A program made the position numbers and the translations under genes. Source: Planctomycetaceae bacterium (GTDB lineage Bacteria; Planctomycetota; Phycisphaerae; SM23-33). From it: DNA of 64,000 nt. Under the pieces are notes generated by a model, which was given only the letters and a program-made list of their open reading frames with translations, did not search any database and was not told the DNA's origin. The DNA is taken from NCBI GenBank assembly GCA_039680605.1, contig JBDKTA010000009.1, forward strand, positions 142,498-206,497, written 5' to 3'. Shown piece by piece: positions 26,070 to 35,447 of this stretch (position 1 is the stretch's first letter; each line of letters opens with the position of its first letter).

Positions 26070-26540
26070 ATGAGCCCCCAATCACAGACCGCACGCGGGC
26101 ACGAGGAGCCGTTTGCCATCCAGTTCAGCCTGTTCCTGGCTAACCGGGTCGGGCAGCTTAAGGACGTGCTGGATGTGCTCAACGAGAAGAACCTGGAAGT
26201 GCTGGGGCTTTCCATCATCGACTCGGCGGACTGGGCGGTCATCCGAATGGTGCTGTCCAACGCCTCCAAGGGACGCGTCGTCCTGCAGGAGCATCATCTG
26301 CCCTTCACCGAAAGCGCCGTCCTTCTGGCGGCGATGCCGCAGAACAATTCGCTGGAGCAGATCTGCGGACTGCTGCTGGCGGCCGAGATCAACGTACACT
26401 TCGCCTACCCGCTGACCATCCGCCACAAGGACTGGCCGGTGATGGCCCTGCACGTCGACGATACGGTCTTGGCCACCCAGACGCTTACCCAGCACGGGTT
26501 CGAGTTGCTCGGCCAGGAGGACCTGCTCGATCGGCTCTGA
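26070..26540 (+). CDS. ACT-domain protein
   Basis: A 156-residue protein made of two ACT-like modules. The first has FAIQFSLFLANRVGQLKDVLDVLNEKNLEVLGLSI (residues 16-50), the second NNSLEQICGLLLAAEINVHFAYPLTI. ACT domains bind amino acids and control enzymes or regulators; nothing here tells the ligand. There is no Shine-Dalgarno, and a TATAAT lies 8 bases before the ATG, so the mRNA may be leaderless. It is followed 66 bases later by a FAD-binding protein that also looks leaderless. Confidence 0.75.
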   Translation: MSPQSQTARGHEEPFAIQFSLFLANRVGQLKDVLDVLNEKNLEVLGLSIIDSADWAVIRMVLSNASKGRVVLQEHHLPFTESAVLLAAMPQNNSLEQICGLLLAAEINVHFAYPLTIRHKDWPVMALHVDDTVLATQTLTQHGFELLGQEDLLDRL

Positions 26541-26594
26541 AGCGGCGCGGGCCGGACGCCTGTGCCACGCATTGCCAAATGCCTGCGTGGCCGC

Positions 26595-26600
26595 TAGTGT
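26595..26600 (+). promoter_or_regulatory. -10 box close to the ATG (leaderless candidate)
   Basis: TAGTGT is exactly 6 bases before the ATG at 26607; TTGCCA at 26570-26575 is a possible -35 with a long 19-base spacer. No ribosome site is present. Confidence 0.4.
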
Positions 26601-26606
26601 ATCGCC

Positions 26607-27737
26607 ATGCCAAAAACATTCGATGTGGCTATTCTGGGCGCCACGCCGGGCGGCTTGGCCTGTGCCGGCGCCCTGGCAAAGGCTTCGGTCAGCGTGGTCG
26701 TCATCGACGCCCCCGGGCATGACGCATCCAGTCCGCTGGGCGACTGGATCGGCGCCGATACGCTGGCGCTGACGGGGCTGCCCAAGACCCTGGCCAAATC
26801 CGCCGGCGGCGAACCCTTCCGGCGCGTGTGGTATTACGGCGTCGATCCCAATAGCCGGGCCGAGTATTCTTCCCGCACCCCGGCGGGCTATCTTCTTAAC
26901 ACCCCCAACCTGATCGCCGCCATGTCGGCATCGGCCGTCAAGAGCCGGGTCGTCCTGCAGGCGGTCAAGTCGTGGCCTCGGATCGAACTGGCCGAAGATC
27001 AGGTGTTCCTGCAGACCGCCCACGCGACGGCCTCGCGCCCGCCCCTGGCGGCCCGGCTGCTGATCGTCGCCCAGAACAGCCCGCCGGACGTGTTGTCGCA
27101 GCTTCGGATGCCGCCGCTGACGTCGTCGCCGGGCATGGCGGCAACCGCGCTGGCGATTCCGCTGCGCGCTGGGGAGGCGGCGACGCTGGCCAAGTCGCTG
27201 CACGTGATGCAACTGCCCGACCGCGCGTGCCTGGGGCTGTTCTTCGTGGTGGGCAAGATGCTGCACCTGCGGGTGGTGGGCCCCGGCGGCACGGCCCCGC
27301 GTCAGATGCACATGCTCTCTGGGGCGATCTCGGTCCTTCAGAAGGCGTCGCTTCTGCCGGGGCAGTTGTCCCTCTCGACGGCGCGCGGGGCGGCCTGGTC
27401 GCCGCCGGCGGGCTTGGCGATGGAAATGGAAACGCACGTCGCCAAGCGATGCCTGCTGATCGGGACGGCCGGCGGGTTCGCCGACACCATCACCGGACAG
27501 ACGCTTCACGCGGATATCGTTTCGGGCCTGCTCGCTGCCGACGTGACGGTCAAGGCCCTGCAGTCGCCGCACGTGCAGGAATCGCTGCTGGCCTTCAAGA
27601 AGGTCTGGCGCAAGGCTTTGGTCGACTACCTTCGTCCGCCCAACACGTCGCTGCAGATGCTGCTGCCGCTGCTGTTCGCCAATACCCGCATCGTCGGCAA
27701 GTTCACCCGCGCGCTGCTATACGGCGAGAATATTTAG
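26607..27737 (+). CDS. FAD-dependent oxidoreductase-like protein
   Basis: A 376-residue protein with an N-terminal Rossmann dinucleotide site (FDVAILGATPGGLACAGALAKASVSVVVID). The middle Gly of GxGxxG is Thr13. The C-terminal CLLIGTAGGFADTITGQTLHADIVSGLLAAD resembles the second FAD contact of geranylgeranyl-reductase/halogenase-like flavoproteins. The tail (LLPLLFANTRIVGKFTRALL) is hydrophobic and may touch the membrane. The substrate is unknown. No Shine-Dalgarno; a TAGTGT box six bases upstream suggests a leaderless mRNA. Confidence 0.68.
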   Translation: MPKTFDVAILGATPGGLACAGALAKASVSVVVIDAPGHDASSPLGDWIGADTLALTGLPKTLAKSAGGEPFRRVWYYGVDPNSRAEYSSRTPAGYLLNTPNLIAAMSASAVKSRVVLQAVKSWPRIELAEDQVFLQTAHATASRPPLAARLLIVAQNSPPDVLSQLRMPPLTSSPGMAATALAIPLRAGEAATLAKSLHVMQLPDRACLGLFFVVGKMLHLRVVGPGGTAPRQMHMLSGAISVLQKASLLPGQLSLSTARGAAWSPPAGLAMEMETHVAKRCLLIGTAGGFADTITGQTLHADIVSGLLAADVTVKALQSPHVQESLLAFKKVWRKALVDYLRPPNTSLQMLLPLLFANTRIVGKFTRALLYGENI

Positions 27738-27742
27738 AAAAC

Positions 27743-27805
27743 GGTAATCCGTAATCAGGGATCAGTAATCAGGAGAACGGGATACTGATTACCGATTACT
27801 GATTG
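27743..27805. repeat. GTAATCAG inverted/direct repeat
   Basis: The left side holds three GTAATC/TAATCAG units; the right side reads CTGATTACCGATTACTG. Together they form an imperfect hairpin just after the FAD gene and just before the promoter at 27809. It could serve as terminator for the upstream gene, although no T-run follows. Confidence 0.7.
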
Positions 27806-27808
27806 CTG

Positions 27809-27837
27809 TTGACCCTGTCTGCGGAAACAACTAGAAT
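27809..27837 (+). promoter_or_regulatory. Putative promoter of the receiver-only regulator
   Basis: TTGACC (27809-27814), 17 bases, TAGAAT (27832-27837). The leader to the ATG at 27923 is about 80 bases. Confidence 0.65.
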
Positions 27838-27922
27838 ATCGTATGTTCCGGTCCCACACAGGGGCGCACGTGCGTCCCCACGCCTGGGTCTGTCTGTTTC
27901 AGTCGCCTTGGGAGTATTGAAT

Positions 27923-28321
27923 ATGCCCAATGAATTGGCAGGAAAAAAGATTCTGCTTGTTGATGATGACCGCGATATTCTGGCCTCGCTGACGGCAGCG
28001 CTGGAAGAACTCGGTCCGGAAGTGATTACCGCCAGCGACGGCAACACGGCCGTACGCCTGGCCAACGAGAAGCAGCCCGACCTGGTGGTTCTGGACATGA
28101 TGCTTCCCAAGCGCAGCGGGTTCCTGGTGCTCGAGCAGCTCAAGCCCGACAAGAACAAGGACACCCCGCCGCGCGTGATTATGATCACGGGCAACCAGGG
28201 CACGCGCCACCGGATTTACGCTGAATCGCTGGGCGTCAACAAGTACGTCCAGAAGCCTTTCCGCGTCGACAAGCTGCTCGAAACGATCCGCGACCTGCTG
28301 GGCGCCGCCGAGGAAAAATAA
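27923..28321 (+). CDS. Single-domain response regulator (CheY-like receiver)
   Basis: A 132-residue receiver with no output domain. The acidic cluster LLVDDDRDI, phospho-acceptor Asp in LVVLDMMLPKRSG, the Thr in VIMITGNQG and the Lys in YVQKPF are all present. Such proteins work by protein contact in phosphorelays or chemotaxis-like control. The ATG at 27923 is nine bases after GGGAG; the frame stays open upstream across the promoter. No kinase is adjacent. Confidence 0.88.
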   Translation: MPNELAGKKILLVDDDRDILASLTAALEELGPEVITASDGNTAVRLANEKQPDLVVLDMMLPKRSGFLVLEQLKPDKNKDTPPRVIMITGNQGTRHRIYAESLGVNKYVQKPFRVDKLLETIRDLLGAAEEK

Positions 28322-28338
28322 TCTTCACAATAAAAGGC

Positions 28339-28367
28339 TTGTGGCCGCTCAAGCCGATGGTTAGAGT
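28339..28367 (+). promoter_or_regulatory. Putative promoter of rpsO
   Basis: TTGTGG (28339-28344), 17 bases, TAGAGT (28362-28367). The leader contains GCGCC...GGGCGC just before the start codon, which could belong to S15 feedback control; this is inference. Confidence 0.45.
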
Positions 28368-28447
28368 GATGCCACGCGAACGGGAATAGAGACGATACAA
28401 AATGAAAGGTTCCGCGCCGCAGTACGGGGCGCACAGTGACGGTTGGT

Positions 28448-28717
28448 ATGAGCATTACGGCAGAAGAAAAGACGACGATCGTAAATCAGTATCAGCTTCA
28501 CGACGGTGATACCGGTTCGGCGGAAGTTCAGATCGCCCTGTTGACGGCGAGGATCAACCACCTGACCGACCACCTCAAGAGCCACCAGAAAGATCACGCC
28601 TCGCGACGAGGCCTGCTCAAGATGGTCGGCAAACGAAGCAGCCTGCTCAAGTATCTGTCGGCCACCGCGCCAGACCGCTACCAGCAGACCATCAAGAAGC
28701 TTGGGTTGCGGAAATAG
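28448..28717 (+). CDS. rpsO: 30S ribosomal protein S15
   Basis: An 89-residue protein that binds 16S rRNA early in small-subunit assembly. Typical segments: [55 protein letters not shown]. The ATG at 28448 was chosen because MSITAEEK fits the family; a GTG 12 bases upstream is possible. A small stem in the leader may be used for autoregulation. The rpsO-pnp order is conserved in most bacteria. Confidence 0.97.
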   Translation: MSITAEEKTTIVNQYQLHDGDTGSAEVQIALLTARINHLTDHLKSHQKDHASRRGLLKMVGKRSSLLKYLSATAPDRYQQTIKKLGLRK

Positions 28718-28912
28718 CCTGTCGTGCCCGCACCGTTCCAGGGGTCGCCCATACCTTCGGTCTCGGCAACCGCTTATTGCGCTGCCGCAGAGCGTTGTCG
28801 CCTTACACCAGATTAATTACCCAGATGGGAATATTATAGAACAGGCTGCAACGGTTGCAGCCGCAGGTAAGAGCGCCGGCCGGGTGGCCGCCGCGAAGGA
28901 AAGAGAAGAGAA

Positions 28913-31015
<2,103 letters not shown>

Positions 31016-31029
31016 CCCGAAATATTTAA

Positions 31030-31086
31030 TATTGGCATGCCTGGGCCGGTTTTGCCTTGACTAACCGCCCAGGCATGTCCGATATT
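31030..31086 (+). promoter_or_regulatory. Hairpin that contains the putative cold-shock-gene promoter
   Basis: CATGCCTGGGC(C)GGTT (31037-31051) pairs with AACCGCCCAGGCATG (31063-31077); flanking AATATT/GATATT extend it. There is no T-run, so it is not a standard terminator for pnp. TTGACT (31057-31062) lies in the loop, and GATATT (31081-31086) follows after 18 bases, making a possible promoter that would start the csp message near 31093 with a leader of about 147 bases. Confidence 0.5.
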
Positions 31087-31239
31087 AACATGTGCGTATG
31101 CGCTGTGTTTCTGTCGCGCAAAGGGATGCGTTTTGTAATCCCGGCGCGGCTGCGGGGTGTCCGTGGCCAAGTCGGGACTCGAGGGGCCCGTTCGGGCCTG
31201 TACGTGTTACCGTCGCGGACAGGAAGGAGGTGGCAGGAA

Positions 31240-31485
31240 ATGGCCACCGGCAAGGTCAAGTGGTTCGACCCTAAAAAAGGCTACGGGTTTATCGTCGGGG
31301 ACAATGATCAGGATGTCTTTGTCCACTACTCGTCGATCTCCGGCGAGGGTTTCAGGGCCCTCAAGGACGGCGAAGTGGTACAATACGACCTGGTCAAGAG
31401 CGACAAGGGATTGCAGGCACACAACGTCAGTCGCGTCGTCGTTCAACAGCCGACAGAAGCTTCAGGGCAATCCGTCCAGGCCTAG
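31240..31485 (+). CDS. Cold-shock-domain protein
   Basis: An 81-residue single-stranded RNA/DNA-binding protein. RNP1 is KGYGFI (13-18) and RNP2 VFVHY (26-30), in the order ATGKVKWFDPKKGYGFIVG. Unlike most CspA proteins it has a polar tail (QQPTEASGQSVQA). The ATG at 31240 lies behind AGGAAGGAGG and AGGAA. A leader near 150 bases with GC-rich hairpins (for example GGGGCCC/CGGGCC close to 31190) is typical of cold-shock mRNAs that control their own translation. Confidence 0.93.
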   Translation: MATGKVKWFDPKKGYGFIVGDNDQDVFVHYSSISGEGFRALKDGEVVQYDLVKSDKGLQAHNVSRVVVQQPTEASGQSVQA

Positions 31486-31614
31486 AACGCAGGTCCCGGG
31501 CGCGATGCGGCGCCGACGCAGTGGTGGCGCGCCCTTTCCTGGCGGTGTCCGTCATAGGCTGGACGCGCCTGTGCCACCCCGCCCTTGATCCGACGCTTGC
31601 GCAGGGACCCTGTG

Positions 31615-32427
31615 ATGGACTGGTGGTGTATCATTGTTGCGGCAGTTCTCGGACTGGCCGCCGGCAGCGGCCTGACCGCCTGGATCGCCCGGCGCACCTG
31701 GCACGGCGCGCGGCGACTGGCCGCACGCACCAAGGGGCATGATCATCTCGTCGAGCTGGGGCAATTGGCCGGAGGGCTCGCACACGAAATCAAGAACCCC
31801 CTCTCGACGATCAACGTCAATCTCCAACTGCTGGCCGAAGACCTCGCTCGCCGCGGCGACGAAGACGACGTGCGATTATTCCGACGGCTCAAGCACGTCC
31901 AGGCCGAGGCCGACCGCCTGCGGGCCATCCTGGACGACTTCCTGCACTACGCCGGTAAACTCGAGCTGCACCCCTCGGCGACTGACATCCGCCAGGTCGT
32001 CGATGAATTGACCGACTTCTTCGCTCCCCAGGCCGAGGCCGCCCGCGTCACGCTGCGCCCGCCCCGCCCGGGCGAGCCGATCCTCTGCGACATCGACGTC
32101 AACCTGATCAAGCAGTCGCTGCTGAACCTGATGATCAACGCCATTCAGGCCATGCCCGACGGCGGCGAGCTCATCCTCCGCGTCGAGGCCCAGAAGAACC
32201 GCGCCCTGATCGAGGTCATCGACACCGGCCCGGGCATCCCCCCCGAAACCATGGGGCGCATCTTCGACGTCTATTATTCCACCAAGAAGCACGGGACCGG
32301 TCTGGGCCTGCCCACCGCGCGGCGGATCATCCGCGCCCACGGCGGCAGCATCCGCGTCGACAGCGAACCGGGCAAAGGCACGCGATTCCTGATCTCGCTG
32401 CCCCTGTCACCGGTAAAGATGAAATAA
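31615..32427 (+). CDS. Sensor histidine kinase (NtrB/AtoS-like)
   Basis: A 270-residue kinase with one N-terminal membrane helix (WWCIIVAAVLGLAAGSGLTAW) and no recognisable sensor domain. The H-box holds His57 (LAGGLAHEIKNPLSTI). The ATPase domain has the N-box LLNLMINAIQAMPDGG, G1 DTGPGIPPE and G2 GTGLGLPTARRI. The shape is that of kinases partnering NtrC-type regulators, and such a regulator lies 1.5 kb downstream (33899). Start at ATG 31615, seven bases after CAGGGA; GTG at 31612 is an alternative. Confidence 0.9.
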   Translation: MDWWCIIVAAVLGLAAGSGLTAWIARRTWHGARRLAARTKGHDHLVELGQLAGGLAHEIKNPLSTINVNLQLLAEDLARRGDEDDVRLFRRLKHVQAEADRLRAILDDFLHYAGKLELHPSATDIRQVVDELTDFFAPQAEAARVTLRPPRPGEPILCDIDVNLIKQSLLNLMINAIQAMPDGGELILRVEAQKNRALIEVIDTGPGIPPETMGRIFDVYYSTKKHGTGLGLPTARRIIRAHGGSIRVDSEPGKGTRFLISLPLSPVKMK

Positions 32428-32460
32428 ATCGCAGAGGTCGCAAAGGACGCTGATGATGTT

Positions 32461-32494
32461 GGGTGCCACGCACAACTCCGTTGTGCGTGTCCCC
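32461..32494. repeat. CGCACAACTCCGTTGTGCG palindrome with TGCCAC edge
   Basis: GGGTGCCACGCACAAC, TCC, GTTGTGCGTGTCCC: identical over its core to 6020-6052 in addB. It lies between the kinase and the LarA-like gene, immediately before the latter's start. Confidence 0.9.
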
Positions 32495-32510
32495 GAGCGT
32501 ACGAGTGAAA

Positions 32511-33734
32511 ATGTTCACGAAAGTGTTTCAACCTGCCGCTTCGAAAACCACTGATGTGGATATCCCCGCTGTCGTCGCGCGGGCAGTCGCCGCTCTGGGC
32601 AAGGTCGGCGCCCTGACGCTGCTGGTCAACGACCCCCAGCGCGCCACCGACAGCGGCGCGATCCTGCGCGCCCTGCCAGAACACGTCGATCCAGCCCGAA
32701 TCCGGATCCTCGTGGCAACCGGTTCGCACAAGTTTCCAGTTTCAGACCAGGCTGCTTTTGAGCGATCGCTTCTGGACGGACTTTCAGTGGAGCAGGTGCA
32801 GTGGCACGACGGGGGCAGCGCCTCGCTGCGGCCCGTCGCCGGAGCATGGCGCGTTCATCCCTGGCTGCTCGACGAGAGGCCGCTGCTGGCTGTCGGAAGC
32901 GTCGAGCCCCACTACTTCGCCGGGTTTACCGGCGCACACAAGACCGCCACCATCGGCTGTGCCGCCGTTGAGGACATCACCGCCAATCACCGCCACGCGG
33001 TCAGCCCACGCTGCCGCCCCTGCCGCATCGACGACAATCCCGTCCACGAAGGCATCGCCGGCATGCTCGCGGCCCTGACTGAACTGAGGCCGGTGCAGGC
33101 AATCAACCTCGTGCAGGTCGGCCGCACCATCGCCGACGCCCAGACCGGCTCGCCCCTGGAGGCGCTGCCGCTGGCCGCCCCCGCCGCCATGAATGCTTTC
33201 TGTTGCCAGGCGCCCAAACTCGCCGACGCCATCGTCGCCCAGGTCGAAGGGCCCCTGGGCGTCAGCCTCTACCAGGCCGACAAGGGCATCAAGAACACCG
33301 AGTGGGCCCTGCGCGAGGGCGGGGCGTTGATTCTCGAAGCCCCCTGCCCCAAAGGCATCGGCCAGCACCAGTTCACCAACGTGCTCAAGCGCGCCGCGAG
33401 CTATGACGAGGCCTGCGCCGTCGTCGAAAAAGACGGTTATCGGCTTGGCGACCACAAGGCCCTTCGCCTGCGATACCTGACCGACAGGAAATATCGTAAC
33501 GTCAGGCTGATGATCGTCTCGCCGGGCTTGACCGACGAAGACGCCGCCCTGCTGGGCGCAACGAGATACGCCTGCGTCGGCGATGCCCTGAAAGCCGCCG
33601 GCGTCGATGCGTCGCGCAATACTGCCTACTGCGTCAAAGATGCAGGAAACGTCTGTCTCGTCGTAGCGTTCGGGGAAGTTACGTCCACGAATGTCACGAA
33701 TTGCACGAATGGGAGAAACGGGATAATGGAATGA
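32511..33734 (+). CDS. LarA-family (nickel-dependent racemase-like) protein
   Basis: A 407-residue protein (DUF2088/LarA family). LarA racemases use a nickel-pincer nucleotide bound covalently to a lysine. The counterparts of that site are present: H73 (TGSHKF), H134 (VEPHYFAGF), K144 (GAHKTATIG) and H160 (TANHRH). The spacings H134-K144 (10) and K144-H160 (16) equal those of Lactiplantibacillus LarA (H174-K184-H200). Substrate is open: family members act on various 2-hydroxyacids. The larB, larC and larE genes are not in the window. The last ~18 residues (EVTSTNVTNCTNGRNGIME) come from an intergenic repeat, so the native end is lost. The ATG at 32511 was chosen because upstream codons are repeat sequence. 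Confidence 0.85.
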   Translation: MFTKVFQPAASKTTDVDIPAVVARAVAALGKVGALTLLVNDPQRATDSGAILRALPEHVDPARIRILVATGSHKFPVSDQAAFERSLLDGLSVEQVQWHDGGSASLRPVAGAWRVHPWLLDERPLLAVGSVEPHYFAGFTGAHKTATIGCAAVEDITANHRHAVSPRCRPCRIDDNPVHEGIAGMLAALTELRPVQAINLVQVGRTIADAQTGSPLEALPLAAPAAMNAFCCQAPKLADAIVAQVEGPLGVSLYQADKGIKNTEWALREGGALILEAPCPKGIGQHQFTNVLKRAASYDEACAVVEKDGYRLGDHKALRLRYLTDRKYRNVRLMIVSPGLTDEDAALLGATRYACVGDALKAAGVDASRNTAYCVKDAGNVCLVVAFGEVTSTNVTNCTNGRNGIME

Positions 33735-33832
33735 TGGAGTGATGGAATATTGGAGGGACAGGCGCATTCCGGCATTCCAGTCCCCTTCCCGGTCTTTTCC
33801 CCATTAGTGTCATTCGTGACATTCGTGGACAT
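33681..33832. repeat. CCACGAATGTCACGAAT inverted repeat
   Basis: Arms near 33681-33705 and 33811-33832 (ATTCGTGACATTCGTGGAC) are complementary over about 20 bases. Between them are tandem ATGGAATGATGGAGTGATGGAAT-like words, split here as ATGGAATG and ATGGAGTG units. The left arm is translated as the tail of the LarA-like protein; the right arm ends just before the next promoter. Confidence 0.8.
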
Positions 33833-33863
33833 AACTCTTTCCCCGCTTTCGTCTCTGCCCAAT

Positions 33864-33892
33864 TTGACTTTAACCGGTAAAAAGGCTACCTT
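33864..33892 (+). promoter_or_regulatory. Promoter with -10 six bases before the ATG (leaderless)
   Basis: TTGACT (33864-33869), 17 bases, TACCTT (33887-33892), 6 bases, ATG (33899). Spacing is ideal for sigma-70, and the predicted first nucleotide is the A of the start codon. No ribosome site is present. Confidence 0.65.
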
Positions 33893-33898
33893 CCCGCC

Positions 33899-35275
33899 AT
33901 GCGAGAACTGGACGCCAAAGCGAACATCCTGATTGTCGAGGATGAGGAAGCCCATGCCGAGGCCATGCAGGAAGGGCTCGAGCGGGTGGGGCATACCTGC
34001 ACCGTCGCCAACGACGGCGCGACGGCTATCGCCAAGCTGGGCAACCGCACGTTCGACATTGTTCTAACGGACCTGATGCTGGGAGAGGGACCGGACGGCC
34101 TGGCTGTGCTCGACGCCGTCAACCGCACCTCGCCGCATTCGAAGGTCATCCTGGTGACCGCGCACTCCTCGGTCGACACCTGCCGCTCAGCCCTGCAGCA
34201 AGGGGCGTTCGACTACATCGAGAAGCCCGTCAACCTGGACGATCTTCGGGCGGTGGTCGCCCGGGCGGCCGAGGTCACCGCCCAGCGGCGCGTGATCGCC
34301 GATCTTCGCCAGCAGCTCGATGAGAAGTTCGCCCTGGACAACATCATCGGCAATTCCCGCGAGATCCTGGGCATTCTCAACATGTTGGCTCGCGTGGCGC
34401 CGTCGGACCTTCCGGTGCTGCTGCTGGGTGAGAGCGGCACAGGCAAGGAGCTGCTGGCCCACGCGATTCACCAGAACTCGCCGCGCCACGACGAGCGGTT
34501 CGTGGCCATCAACTGCGCCGGCCTGAGCGAGACGCTGCTGGAGGATGAGCTGTTCGGGCACGTCAAGGGCGCCTACACGGGCGCCGAGGGCGAGCGCGAG
34601 GGGCGCTTCGAGCACGCCGACGGCGGCACGCTGTTCCTGGACGAGATCGGCGACATGCCCCCGGCGATGCAGGCCAAGCTGCTGCGCGTGCTGGAAAACG
34701 GCGAGGTCATCCGCGTCGGTTCCAACGAGCCCATCCGCGTCAACGTGCGGATCGTCAGCGCCACCAACTCCGACCTGGCGCAGCGCGTGGCGGCCAAGGA
34801 ATTTCGCGACGACCTGTACTTCCGCATCAAGGGCGCGACAATCGAGATTCCCCCGCTGCGCCAGCGGCGCGAAGACATCCCGATCTTGATCGACCACTTC
34901 ATCGAGCGCGCCAACAAGTCGCACGGCAAGAAGATCAAGGGCGTCGCTTCGGACGCGCGGCGGCTGTTGATGGCGTACCCCTGGCCGGGCAACGTGCGGC
35001 AGTTGCGCAACGTCATCGAGAACATGGTCGTGCTGGCCACGGGCGACCGCCTGGGCATCGACGACCTGCCCGACGAGATCTACCGCCGCGGCGGCGACAC
35101 CGGCTCGGCGCAACTGGGCTCGCTGGCGGGAATCAGCCTCGAAGAGGCGGAAAAGGAACTCATCCGCAACACGCTGAAAATGGTCCAGGGCAACCGCGAG
35201 CAGGCTGCCAAAATCCTGGGCATTGGCGAACGCACGCTCTACCGCAAGATCAAGGAATACGGGATCGCCGAGTAA
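33899..35275 (+). CDS. NtrC-family sigma-54-dependent response regulator
   Basis: A 458-residue three-domain activator. The receiver (residues 8-125) has phospho-acceptor D58 (IVLTDLML) and Lys in YIEKPV. The AAA+ domain (about 145-385) has Walker A GESGTGKE, the sigma-54 contact loop as GAYTGA (Tyr for Phe, a common variant), [12 protein letters not shown] and the arginine-finger region FRDDLYFRI. The Fis-type HTH is at the end ([25 protein letters not shown]). It would activate sigma-54 promoters on phosphorylation, probably by the kinase at 31615. A near-perfect promoter ends six bases before the ATG, so the mRNA appears leaderless. Confidence 0.95.
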   Translation: MRELDAKANILIVEDEEAHAEAMQEGLERVGHTCTVANDGATAIAKLGNRTFDIVLTDLMLGEGPDGLAVLDAVNRTSPHSKVILVTAHSSVDTCRSALQQGAFDYIEKPVNLDDLRAVVARAAEVTAQRRVIADLRQQLDEKFALDNIIGNSREILGILNMLARVAPSDLPVLLLGESGTGKELLAHAIHQNSPRHDERFVAINCAGLSETLLEDELFGHVKGAYTGAEGEREGRFEHADGGTLFLDEIGDMPPAMQAKLLRVLENGEVIRVGSNEPIRVNVRIVSATNSDLAQRVAAKEFRDDLYFRIKGATIEIPPLRQRREDIPILIDHFIERANKSHGKKIKGVASDARRLLMAYPWPGNVRQLRNVIENMVVLATGDRLGIDDLPDEIYRRGGDTGSAQLGSLAGISLEEAEKELIRNTLKMVQGNREQAAKILGIGERTLYRKIKEYGIAE

Positions 35276-35280
35276 ACTCG

Positions 35281-35438
35281 GCGAAAATCCGAAATCCCAA
35301 ACAACAAATCCGAAACAAGGAACAAAACCCAAAGAAACAATGTGGAGGCTCTTTCAGCCTTTTGTCTTTGTTGTCTTCTTATTGTTTGTCTTCCTGTTGT
35401 TTGTTTGTGGTTTGTTGTTTGTAGTTTCGGATTTTCGC
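35281..35438. repeat. CGAAAATCCGAAA inverted repeat between convergent genes
   Basis: GCGAAAATCCGAAA (35281-35294) and TTTCGGATTTTCGC (35425-35438) are perfect 14-bp arms; further inside AACAACAAA faces TTTGTTGTT words. The strand is A-rich on the left and T-rich on the right. It lies between the NtrC-type gene and gnd and may serve as a bidirectional terminator. Confidence 0.85.
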
Positions 35439-35447
35439 GAAGCGGCT

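Noticed and set aside
31016..31088. Rho-independent terminator after pnp
   Set aside because: The hairpin is strong but has no T-run, and it contains a better explanation as part of the csp promoter region; termination here is left open.
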